From Deltaproteobacteria bacterium CG11_big_fil_rev_8_21_14_0_20_49_13 (lineage in GTDB: Bacteria > UBA10199 > GCA-002796325 > 1-14-0-20-49-13): a DNA stretch of 35,376 bases. The stretch covers positions 2,820 to 38,195 of the forward strand of contig PCWZ01000059.1 of assembly GCA_002796305.1 (NCBI GenBank). The letters are read 5' to 3'. The translations under genes were made by a program, and so were the position numbers. Under the pieces are notes generated by a model. That model saw only the letters and a program-made list of their open reading frames with translations, was not told the DNA's origin and did not search any database. Shown one piece after another: positions 23,613-30,622 of the stretch. Position 1 is the stretch's first letter; each line of letters starts with the position of its first letter.

Positions 23613-25205
23613 TTATTCAATAAGTGAAGTTCCGGTCATGTCGACAGATTGCTCGATCTTCAAAAGTCTAAGCATTGTAGGCGCAATATCAGAAAGGGCG
23701 CCGCCCTTTTCCCGAAGCTTTGATCCTTCCAGACCCTTGCCGATAAGGACGAAGGGGACGAGGTCTGTTGTGTGGGCTGTTTGTGGAAGATGGCGCGAGT
23801 CATACATCTCTTCGCAGTTGCCATGATCTCCGGTTATCATCATCGCGCCGCCCACCTTTAGAACGGCCTCGGCCACTCGACCGACGCACTTATCAACCGT
23901 CTCGACCGCCTTGACGGCCGCTTCCATCACCCCTGTGTGGCCAACCATGTCGGGATTTGCGTAGTTGACGACAATGACGTCGTACTTATCCGATTCGATA
24001 CGCTTAACGAGCTCATCTGTAACTGCATATGCGCTCATTTCGGGTTTTTGGTCATAGGTTGGGACATCCCTTGGAGAAGGGATAAGCACCCTCTCTTCGC
24101 CGGGGAACTTCTTTTCTTCGCCGCCGTTGAAGAAATACGTTACGTGGGCATATTTCTCTGTCTCGGCTATACGAAGCTGGCTAAGGCCCTTTTCTGATAT
24201 CACCTCGCCTAAGATATTGGTCAAATGTTCCGGCGGAAATACCACGGGGAGCTTAAAATCCTCCTCATACCTGGTCATGGTAACGAACGCTGTGAGTTTT
24301 GGCATGCGGCGCTTGAAATCTGCGAACTTCTCGTCCGTCATGGCACGCGTGAGCTCTCTTGTGCGGTCGGAGCGGAAGTTGAAGAAAATGACGGCGTCAC
24401 CGTCGTTAATAACCCTGTCATCCCCGCGCAAGCGGGGTTTTCCTGCATTTGCCGGATTCCCGCTTTCGCAGGAATGACAGATCACTGTCGGCAAGATGAA
24501 CTCGTCGGTGACGCCCTTCTTGTAGGAATCTTCCATCGTTTTAACGGCGGACTGTTCATGTTCGCCAGCGCCATCGACTATCGCGTTGTAGGCCTTTTCC
24601 ACCCTGTCCCAGCGTTTATCGCGGTCCATGGCATAGTACCTGCCCATGACTGTGGCAATCCTGATCTCCTGCTTCCTGCCTCCTGCCTCCTGCTTCGCTA
24701 TTCTCTCTTCTATCCACTTAATATAATTTACACCGCTATCCGGCGGAGAGTCACGCCCATCGGTAAAGCAATGGATCAAAATATTCTTTATCCCTTCTTT
24801 CACTGCAAAATCCATCAGGGAATACATGTGGTTCAGGTGCGAATGAACTCCTATATCAGAGACCAGCCCCATTAAATGAATCGCTCCGCCACTCTTCTTG
24901 AGATCGGCGAAGACTCCCTTCAAGGTTTTATTCTTGAAGAAACTCCCGTCCTCTATCGCCTTGTTAATGCGGGTGAACTCCTGATAAACGACGCGGCCGG
25001 CGCCCAGATTCAAATGACCAACCTCTGAATTTCCCATCGTCCCCTCGGGAAGCCCGACGGCAAGTCCGGATGCGGCGATCAAGGTGTTCGGCCAATCTTT
25101 TATTAACTTATGCCAGTTGGGGGTGTTGCCGGTCTCGATGGCGTTACCATCCTTGTCGGGGCGATATCCCCAGCCGTCCAATATCATGAGTATTACCGGT
25201 TTCAT
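23613..25205 (-). CDS. gpmI: 2,3-bisphosphoglycerate-independent phosphoglycerate mutase with two in-frame repeats
   Basis: GpmI interconverts 3- and 2-phosphoglycerate in glycolysis. It belongs to the alkaline phosphatase superfamily and binds two metal ions. Seen: MILDGWGYR at the start, TMGNSEVGHLNLGAGRVVYQ with the catalytic Ser, HCFTDGRDSPPDSG, FFNFRSDRTRELTRAM, VVNYANPDMVGHTG and TGDHGNCE. The ATG at 25205 matches the family; the frame open to 25277 adds an unlikely extension. Two segments are foreign. Residues of about 243-263 come from a 62-bp palindrome (24417-24478) between ILPTV and INDGDAVIFFNFRSDR. Residues of about 171-180 come from CCTGCTT heptamers (24668-24695) before RIATVMGRYYAMDRD. 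With these, the 530-residue protein exceeds the usual size by roughly 20. Confidence 0.94.
   Translation of the reverse strand: MKPVILMILDGWGYRPDKDGNAIETGNTPNWHKLIKDWPNTLIAASGLAVGLPEGTMGNSEVGHLNLGAGRVVYQEFTRINKAIEDGSFFKNKTLKGVFADLKKSGGAIHLMGLVSDIGVHSHLNHMYSLMDFAVKEGIKNILIHCFTDGRDSPPDSGVNYIKWIEERIAKQEAGGRKQEIRIATVMGRYYAMDRDKRWDRVEKAYNAIVDGAGEHEQSAVKTMEDSYKKGVTDEFILPTVICHSCESGNPANAGKPRLRGDDRVINDGDAVIFFNFRSDRTRELTRAMTDEKFADFKRRMPKLTAFVTMTRYEEDFKLPVVFPPEHLTNILGEVISEKGLSQLRIAETEKYAHVTYFFNGGEEKKFPGEERVLIPSPRDVPTYDQKPEMSAYAVTDELVKRIESDKYDVIVVNYANPDMVGHTGVMEAAVKAVETVDKCVGRVAEAVLKVGGAMMITGDHGNCEEMYDSRHLPQTAHTTDLVPFVLIGKGLEGSKLREKGGALSDIAPTMLRLLKIEQSVDMTGTSLIE
24417..24478. repeat. 62-bp double-hairpin element inside gpmI
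   Basis: It starts GTCATCCCCGCG and ends GGAATGAC. Its hairpin halves are CCCCGC-GCAA-GCGGGG and TTCCCGC-TTTC-GCAGGAA. The length equals the polX and tatD-side copies. It is translated with SCESGNP and PRLRGDD, the same frame and orientation as in PolX. Confidence 0.85.
24668..24695 (+). repeat. CCTGCTT heptamer array inside gpmI
   Basis: Four exact 7-mers: CCTGCTT, CCTGCCT, CCTGCCT, CCTGCTT. On the coding (minus) strand it reads as an Lys/Gln/Gly/Ala-rich insert (KQEAGGRKQE) between ERIA and RIATVMG. Confidence 0.75.
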
Positions 25206-25313
25206 GTCTCGTAATCGCCAAAGGCGATCTCCCCAGATAGGGACGTGCTTCATCGTCGCTATGGCTGATAACCTCACATTTTTATGAGGCGTCCGCCATG
25301 GGAAGCGTGTCCC

Positions 25314-25721
25314 TCAGGATTTCTTTTTACCTTTCTTCTCTTTCTTAACCGCACTCTTTCGCTTTTCGCTCGGGACCCTGACCTTTTTCGCATCGGCCCA
25401 CAATTTTTCGATCGAATATATCTCCCTCATCGGCCCGTAGAAAACGTGGGCAACAATGTCTCCAAAGTCCACAATGATCCACTGTGAATGCTGATAGCCT
25501 TCGACACCTATAGGTGTCTTCCCCTGCTTCTTCATCTCAAATATTATTGAATCGGCTATCGCCCCTACCTGACGGTCGGAATTACCGCTCGCTATCACGA
25601 AATAATCCGCAAAGGTAAAAAGATGCCTCAGGTCCAATATCTTCAGGCCGTGCGCCTTTATCTTGGCGGCGGCCCTTGCAACATCTTTTGCAAATGTCAG
25701 AGTGGGGTCGGTCTTTCTCAT
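25314..25721 (-). CDS. rsfS: ribosome silencing factor RsfS
   Basis: RsfS binds ribosomal protein L14 and blocks subunit joining under poor growth. The 135-residue protein contains the DUF143 fold: LKILDLRHLFTFADYFVIASGNSDRQVGAIADSI, EGYQHSQWIIVDFGDIVAHVFYGPMREIYSIEKLW. A Lys-rich tail (about 115-135) follows and is not part of the conserved domain. It overlaps the obgE stop by 4 bp (ATGA), the usual arrangement in bacteria. Confidence 0.94.
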   Translation of the reverse strand: MRKTDPTLTFAKDVARAAAKIKAHGLKILDLRHLFTFADYFVIASGNSDRQVGAIADSIIFEMKKQGKTPIGVEGYQHSQWIIVDFGDIVAHVFYGPMREIYSIEKLWADAKKVRVPSEKRKSAVKKEKKGKKKS

Positions 25722-26722
25722 TTACTTACCTCATTTAGGCTATGGATTATCATATCCAGCAATTTATCCAGGTGTTTATGCGCAACTGCCGATATTTCTA
25801 CCACATTTTTCCCCTTTTTTGAAATCTCTTTCTTGAATTTATCGGCCAGAGGCAGGACTTCCGGAATATCTATCTTTGTCACCGCTATTATCTCACGGGT
25901 CTTCTCCAGACCTTCGCTGTAGTTCTTGAGCTCATGCCTTATTATCTTATAGGCTTCCATGGGGTCGGGGACTTCGGGATTAGTGACATCAATCAGATGA
26001 ACGATAAGTCTTGTGCGCTCCACATGCTTTAGAAACCTTATGCCAAGGCCCATCCCCTTGTGAGCGCCTTCAATAAGACCCGGGATATCCGCAACCGTAA
26101 AACTTTTTCCCTTATGCCTCACAACGCCCAAGTATGGCGTCTTTGTGGTGAATGGATAATCCGCTATCTTTGGTCTGGCGTTGGAGACGGCCGAGATGAG
26201 CGTTGACTTGCCGGCGTTCGGAAAACCTACGAGGCCGACATCGGCAAGAAGCTTTAACTCCAGCGAAAGGCGTTTCACCTCGCCCTTTTCGCCGGGCTGG
26301 GCCTTTCTTGGAGCCTGATTGACGCTTGTCTTAAAGTTCATATTACCAAGGCCGCCCCTGCCGCCTCTCGCAACCACGACCTCTTCATCGTGTTTTGTGA
26401 TATCGGCGATCACTTCACCGGTGCCAATGTCTTTGACAATGGTCCCGATGGGAACAGAAAGTATGGCGTCCTTTCCGGAACGACCGTTCATCTGGCTTCC
26501 CATTCCATGGCCTCCGTTTGGGGCGCGAATATGTTTGCGCAACTTAACATCTAAAAGAGTTGTAAGGCCGCCGTCCGCCTTGAAGATGACGTTGCCGCCC
26601 TTGGCGCCGTCGCCGCCGTCGGGGCCGCCCTTGGGGACATACTTCTCCCTCCGAAAGCTTACACATCCCCTTCCGCCGTCTCCGGCAAAGACTTCCAATT
26701 CTGTTTCATCGATGAATTTCAT
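25718..26722 (-). CDS. obgE: GTPase Obg
   Basis: ObgE is an essential ribosome-associated GTPase. The N-terminal Obg domain is Gly-rich (FAGDGGRGCVSFRREK, GGDGAKGGNVIF, GGRGGLGNMNFKT). The G domain shows G1 GFPNAGKST (about 165-173), switch II DIPGLIEGAHKGMGLG, and G4 in VTKIDI. The 334-residue length fits the core without the extra C-terminal domain found in some relatives. The start lies only 3 nt after the poly-T of a terminator hairpin. No ribosome-binding site is visible except for the GGGGG inside that hairpin. Confidence 0.95.
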   Translation of the reverse strand: MKFIDETELEVFAGDGGRGCVSFRREKYVPKGGPDGGDGAKGGNVIFKADGGLTTLLDVKLRKHIRAPNGGHGMGSQMNGRSGKDAILSVPIGTIVKDIGTGEVIADITKHDEEVVVARGGRGGLGNMNFKTSVNQAPRKAQPGEKGEVKRLSLELKLLADVGLVGFPNAGKSTLISAVSNARPKIADYPFTTKTPYLGVVRHKGKSFTVADIPGLIEGAHKGMGLGIRFLKHVERTRLIVHLIDVTNPEVPDPMEAYKIIRHELKNYSEGLEKTREIIAVTKIDIPEVLPLADKFKKEISKKGKNVVEISAVAHKHLDKLLDMIIHSLNEVSK

Positions 26723-26725
26723 AAG

Positions 26726-26754
26726 AAAAAACCCCCGAGGTTGCTCTCGAGGGT
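26726..26754 (-). terminator. terminator or attenuator between rpmA and obgE
   Basis: On the minus strand ACCCTCGAG (26754-26746) pairs with CTCGGGGGT (26739-26731; one T-G pair) around a 6-nt loop, followed by TTTTTT (26731-26726). The T-tract ends 3 nt before the obgE ATG, so transcription of obgE requires read-through, and the hairpin could also hide its ribosome-binding site. Confidence 0.75.
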
Positions 26755-26791
26755 ATATTTTATAAACTTATGCACCTATATGCTAATGTAA

Positions 26792-27040
26792 TTATTTGCT
26801 CTTTACTGGATTTACGTTCACGAACTTCTTGTTAAGCCTGTTGACGAACTCCACAACGCCGGCGACCTTTGCATAGAGGGTAAAGTCCCTTCCCTGACCG
26901 ACGTTCTTGCCCGCGTGTATCTTTGTACCGCACTGACGGACTATTATAGATCCGCCGCCTATGGTCTCGCCGGCATAATGTTTTACGCCTCTTCTTTGTC
27001 CGTGACTGTCTCTACTATTTCTCTCTGCGCCTTCTGCCAT
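26792..27040 (-). CDS. rpmA: 50S ribosomal protein L27, shortened N-terminus
   Basis: L27 lies near the peptidyl-transferase centre. RDSHGQRRGVKHYAGE, GGSIIVRQCGTKIHAG and GQGRDFTLYAKVAGVVEF are the family's core, in 82 residues. The N-terminus is MAEGAERNS rather than the usual MAHKK-GG-S-RNGRDS, thus shorter by about four residues and lacking the Lys pair. VRQCGTK has Cys where Arg is common. It follows rplU by 13 bp. The reading of the start is reliable, since a GAGGTGA lies just upstream. Confidence 0.95.
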   Translation of the reverse strand: MAEGAERNSRDSHGQRRGVKHYAGETIGGGSIIVRQCGTKIHAGKNVGQGRDFTLYAKVAGVVEFVNRLNKKFVNVNPVKSK

Positions 27041-27053
27041 AAATCACCTCTGT

Positions 27054-27365
27054 TTATGCGCTGATGTTAGTTACCTTGACTCCCGTGAAACACTGTCTGT
27101 GACCACGCGACTTCTTGTAACCTTTGCGCTTCTTCTTTTTCATTACAAGGATCTTGGCTTCGCGACCCTGTTTCACGATCTCGGCCTCGACCGTGGCTCC
27201 ATCGATATAAGGTTTTCCAATCTTGATATCGCCTTCGCCGCCTACTAAAAGGATACGGTCAAAATTGATCTTGTCGCCGACGTTTCCGGTCAATTTTTCG
27301 ACCGTGACCATCTGGCTCTTCTCTACCCTGTACTGTTTACCGCCCGTTGCAATAATTGCGTACAT
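27054..27365 (-). CDS. rplU: 50S ribosomal protein L21
   Basis: L21 is a 23S rRNA-binding protein of the large subunit. The 103 residues begin MYAIIATGGKQYRVEKSQMVTVEKL and include NFDRILLVGGEGDIKIGKP, GATVEAEIVKQGR and KKKRKGYKKSRGHRQCFTGVKVTNI, all family hallmarks. The frame is open to 27521, but AAGGAGAGAG lies 2-11 nt before the ATG at 27365, fixing that start. It is paired with rpmA as is nearly universal. Confidence 0.96.
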   Translation of the reverse strand: MYAIIATGGKQYRVEKSQMVTVEKLTGNVGDKINFDRILLVGGEGDIKIGKPYIDGATVEAEIVKQGREAKILVMKKKKRKGYKKSRGHRQCFTGVKVTNISA

Positions 27366-27391
27366 ATCTCTCTCCTTAAAAACGTGGGCGG

Positions 27392-27421
27392 TTACTAGCC
27401 CAAAAACCCTATTAAAGTCAA
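27392..27421 (-). promoter_or_regulatory. predicted rplU-rpmA promoter
   Basis: On the minus strand: TTGACT (27421-27416), an 18-nt spacer and TAGTAA (27397-27392), 26 nt before the rplU start. It lies just after the rng stop codon. Confidence 0.45.
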
Positions 27422-27462
27422 GGGTTAAAAACACAGGGGATGACTCCTGCCTACGGCAAGAA

Positions 27463-28929
27463 TCACCTGTCGGAAATCTCGAACTGCTCCTGGTGATATT
27501 CAGACAACTCTTTGATAACAATGGTCTTTTTGAGGTTTTTCTCGAGATCTTCTACAAACTTTCTCTCTTCATTATATAGCACATTTGCAACGGACGGATT
27601 GGCATGAACCGTGATCTGCTTCGATTTTGTGCGGGACGCCTCTCTTATTATGTCCCTGAATATCTCATAACAGATGGTGGTCGGGCTCTTAAGGTAACCT
27701 TTGCCGTCGCAATATGGACATGGATCGGTCAGCATATTCCTTAGGTCATCCCTTGTCCGTTTGCGCGTCATTTCAACAAGACCGAGTTCGGATATCTTTG
27801 TGATGGTCGTTCTGGTGCGGTCGAATTTAAGCGCGTCTTTGAGCGCGCTGAAGACCTTGGAGCGGTTGGCATGTTTCTCCATGTCTATAAAATCTATCAC
27901 AATGATGCCGCCTATGTTCCTGAGCTTTAACTGATAGACCACCTCGCGCACAGCTTCAAGATTCGTGCGAAGGATGGTGTCTTCCAAATTGCGTTTGCCT
28001 ACGAACTTTCCGGTATTGACGTCTATCACCGTGAGAGCCTCTGTCTGTTCAACGATAATGTAGCCGCCGCTCTTGAGCCAGACCTTTTGCCCGAGAGCCC
28101 TTGTTACCTCCACCTCTATCCCGTATTTATCGAAAATGGGTTCGTTGCCGTCATAATATTCAACACGGCTCTTAACGCCCGACATGAACTTGTCTACGAA
28201 CCTTTTTATCCTATCAAAATCATCCTTTGAATCTACTATCAGCCGTTCAATGTCTGCCGTGAACATGTCGCGTACGACGCGCAGGACAACATCGAGCTCC
28301 TGATGGACAAGAGACGGGGCCTTTGCCTTTTTGGAACGCTCTTCCATGTCGTTCCAAAGTTTTGCGAGGTAGGATATATCCGCCCTAAGCTCTTTCAGCG
28401 AAACACCTTCGCTTGCCGTGCGAATGATAAATCCGCTCTCCCTAGGCTTGAACTTTTCTACTATATCCTTGAGCCGCGCCCTCTCCTTTGAGTCGTCTAT
28501 GCGCCTTGAGATGCCGATGTGCTCAACGGTTGGCATGTATACAAGATACCTCCCGGCAAGAGAGACAAATGACGTGATACGTGCCCCCTTTGTGCCGATG
28601 GGCTCTTTGGCGACCTGAACCAGTATCTCGCGACCTTCTTTTAAAAGGTCCTGTATCTTGGATTTTTTTGCCGCCTCTTTTATCCCTTCATCAAGGTCTT
28701 CGTGACCGGTAAAGTCCGAAACGTGAAGGAAGGCCGTTCTCGAAAGACCGATATCAACGAAGGCCGCCTGCATTCCGGGAAGCACGCGGACAACCCTGCC
28801 TTTGTAGACGTTACCTACAATGTCGGCCTCGTGGACGCGATCTACATAGAATTCCGCGACCGAGCCGTTTTCAAGCCTTGCAACGCGGGTCTCACCGAGG
28901 GTTGAATTGATTATAAGTTCGTTAGGCAT
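27463..28929 (-). CDS. rng: ribonuclease G/E family endoribonuclease
   Basis: RNase G/E cuts single-stranded A/U-rich RNA and matures 16S rRNA 5' ends. The S1 domain is near residues 35-120 (DIVGNVYKGRVVRVLPGMQAAFVDIGLSRTAFLHVSD). The catalytic metal ligands lie in LTVIDVNTGKFVGKRNLEDTI and GGIIVIDFIDM, and the Zn-link-like pair is CPYCDGKGY. With about 488 residues and no long C-terminal tail it is RNase G-like. ATG 28929 gives MPNELIINST, as in relatives; the frame open to 28950 reads into a palindrome. That element lies 8 nt upstream and leaves no Shine-Dalgarno. Confidence 0.93.
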   Translation of the reverse strand: MPNELIINSTLGETRVARLENGSVAEFYVDRVHEADIVGNVYKGRVVRVLPGMQAAFVDIGLSRTAFLHVSDFTGHEDLDEGIKEAAKKSKIQDLLKEGREILVQVAKEPIGTKGARITSFVSLAGRYLVYMPTVEHIGISRRIDDSKERARLKDIVEKFKPRESGFIIRTASEGVSLKELRADISYLAKLWNDMEERSKKAKAPSLVHQELDVVLRVVRDMFTADIERLIVDSKDDFDRIKRFVDKFMSGVKSRVEYYDGNEPIFDKYGIEVEVTRALGQKVWLKSGGYIIVEQTEALTVIDVNTGKFVGKRNLEDTILRTNLEAVREVVYQLKLRNIGGIIVIDFIDMEKHANRSKVFSALKDALKFDRTRTTITKISELGLVEMTRKRTRDDLRNMLTDPCPYCDGKGYLKSPTTICYEIFRDIIREASRTKSKQITVHANPSVANVLYNEERKFVEDLEKNLKKTIVIKELSEYHQEQFEISDR

Positions 28930-28937
28930 AAATAATT

Positions 28938-29022
28938 GTCGCCCCCGCAAAAACCTGCCTTCCGGAGGCCAAGGCGGGGACCTCGTTTACACAATCTAGA
29001 TTCCCGCTTACGCGGGAATGAC
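28938..29022. repeat. 85-bp long variant of the GTCATCCCCGC palindrome
   Basis: It begins GTCGCCCCCGC and ends CGCGGGAATGAC, like the 62-bp family but 23 bp longer in the first half. It lies between the rng start codon and the promoter of the divergent lipoprotein gene. Confidence 0.7.
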
Positions 29023-29072
29023 ACAAACAGGGTCTAGATACATTTCCACCTTTCTATAGTAAAGAAAATTCT

Positions 29073-29100
29073 TTGATTATTCAGTGAGATATGGTATTAT
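29073..29100 (+). promoter_or_regulatory. predicted lipoprotein-gene promoter, leaderless arrangement
   Basis: TTGATT (29073-29078), a 16-nt spacer and TATTAT (29095-29100). Only 7 nt lie between the -10 box and the ATG at 29108, and no Shine-Dalgarno is present. Confidence 0.5.
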
Positions 29101-29107
29101 ACGGATT

Positions 29108-30622
29108 ATGCGTCGCTATATAATCCTTTTAGGGCTCGTTTTTGTGGTCGCCTGCAAAAATGGTGGTGAGGGCTATGTCTTCCTTGACAAGAACGGGGAC
29201 AACATAAGGCAGGAGAGCGAGAAAGGGATAAGTAACGTTCTTTACAAGGTAACAAAGGACGGACTCGATCACACAAGCGGTGTGACCGACGAGTTCGGCC
29301 ATTTTAATTTTGATATCACCGAAAAGGGCTACTACTGCACCGAGGTAAAATCGACGAACTATGTGAACGCCGCCATTGTTAACATAATAAAACCTGCAAC
29401 AACTGGGACCGCCCCTGAAAGTGCGCCGGCCCAGAATCCCAACCAGAAACCTACCGCAACAAAGGCGTTCGCCGAAAAGGGGGTGCTGCAGGAGAATGCA
29501 CCATGCACCAGCAACGCTGAATGCGACACAGGGCTTTCATGTCAGGCGAGCATCTGTAAGAAAATAGGGAACGGCTCTGTCGACGAAGGCGGCGCATGCG
29601 ACAGCAGCTCTGTCTGCAAGTCAGGACTCACATGCAGCTCCGGAAAGTGCACAACCATAGGGGCTGGAAGTTCCTGCGAACACGATTCGGAATGTTCTAC
29701 GGGACTGAAATGCATAAGTGGCATATGCACAAAAACCGGCACAAGCAAGCCCGACAGCCCCGACGAAACAAGATCGCTCAAGACATGCAATAACGCATCC
29801 GGATGGGGATTGGTCGAATCTGACGTTCCTGTTGCCATGGGTTTCGAAGCTACGCTCGATCAGCTTCCCACACCTCCCGAAGTAGAGGCGGAAATAGGAG
29901 TCCCTTTCACGGCGGAATTATTCTATCCGTGCTCATGCAAACCGTTGAACCTCGTCCTGCCTGCGAACATGGCGGTTTCAAGCGATGAGGCGGCGATCAA
30001 GTCCGTGGGCGGCGTACTCGACGTCTCCGCATTGATCCCCCAGGCGAACATGGTGAAGCTCCCCAACTACGACATAACAAGCGACAAGATATGCAAGATA
30101 AAGACCAACTTGGTGGTTACAGACACGTCCGCGGCAGAATCAATAGATCTGGCGCCCAAGGCCATCTGCCCTAATAACAACACCATATCAATGAAGGGTC
30201 AGGTCATTAAGTGGACAAAGCCTAAAGTGGCGATCGAACAACATACCGAAAGTTTTACAGGCACCGCGTTGGACAAAACGATAACGCTTGTAACAAAGGT
30301 AAATAAATACAGGTCAACAAAAACAGGTGACGAAGCTTTGGGAAAATTGACGGTCTCTGTGCCTTCCGGAAGCACTGACATAAAGATAACCGCGCCGGAA
30401 GGGATGTCGTGTAGCACGCTCTTCCTTGATGTAAAATGCAATATCCCGCCCGATTCAGATGATAAAGAGATAAAGATCAAATTCACGATGCCAAGTTGCG
30501 AAGATGCTCTCAAAATGAGCCCGGCGACCACATTCATTATCAAAAGCAAGTTCGAATCTGCCGACGGCAGGGATATTAAAGAAGAGATCGTTCCGGTCGT
30601 TGCGATGCCTAGCGAGTGCTAG
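29108..30622 (+). CDS. Cys-rich lipoprotein with SdrD B-like domain
   Basis: I do not recognise a named family for the full protein. From ATG 29108 (504 residues) it opens with a lipoprotein signal MRRYIILLGLVFVVAC (lipobox VVAC, Cys16). GYVFLDKNGDNIRQESEKGI is the start of an SdrD B-like beta-sandwich (about 20-80). A Pro/Thr linker follows, then three copies of a 22-residue module C-x5-C-x5-C-x4-C (about 130-215) resembling Dickkopf/EGF-like knots. The remaining 280 residues are a beta-rich region with scattered Cys. The frame is open to 29084, but that would place the start within the promoter. It overlaps the convergent radical SAM gene by 14 bp and breaks the usual rng-rSAM order. Confidence 0.8.
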   Translation: MRRYIILLGLVFVVACKNGGEGYVFLDKNGDNIRQESEKGISNVLYKVTKDGLDHTSGVTDEFGHFNFDITEKGYYCTEVKSTNYVNAAIVNIIKPATTGTAPESAPAQNPNQKPTATKAFAEKGVLQENAPCTSNAECDTGLSCQASICKKIGNGSVDEGGACDSSSVCKSGLTCSSGKCTTIGAGSSCEHDSECSTGLKCISGICTKTGTSKPDSPDETRSLKTCNNASGWGLVESDVPVAMGFEATLDQLPTPPEVEAEIGVPFTAELFYPCSCKPLNLVLPANMAVSSDEAAIKSVGGVLDVSALIPQANMVKLPNYDITSDKICKIKTNLVVTDTSAAESIDLAPKAICPNNNTISMKGQVIKWTKPKVAIEQHTESFTGTALDKTITLVTKVNKYRSTKTGDEALGKLTVSVPSGSTDIKITAPEGMSCSTLFLDVKCNIPPDSDDKEIKIKFTMPSCEDALKMSPATTFIIKSKFESADGRDIKEEIVPVVAMPSEC

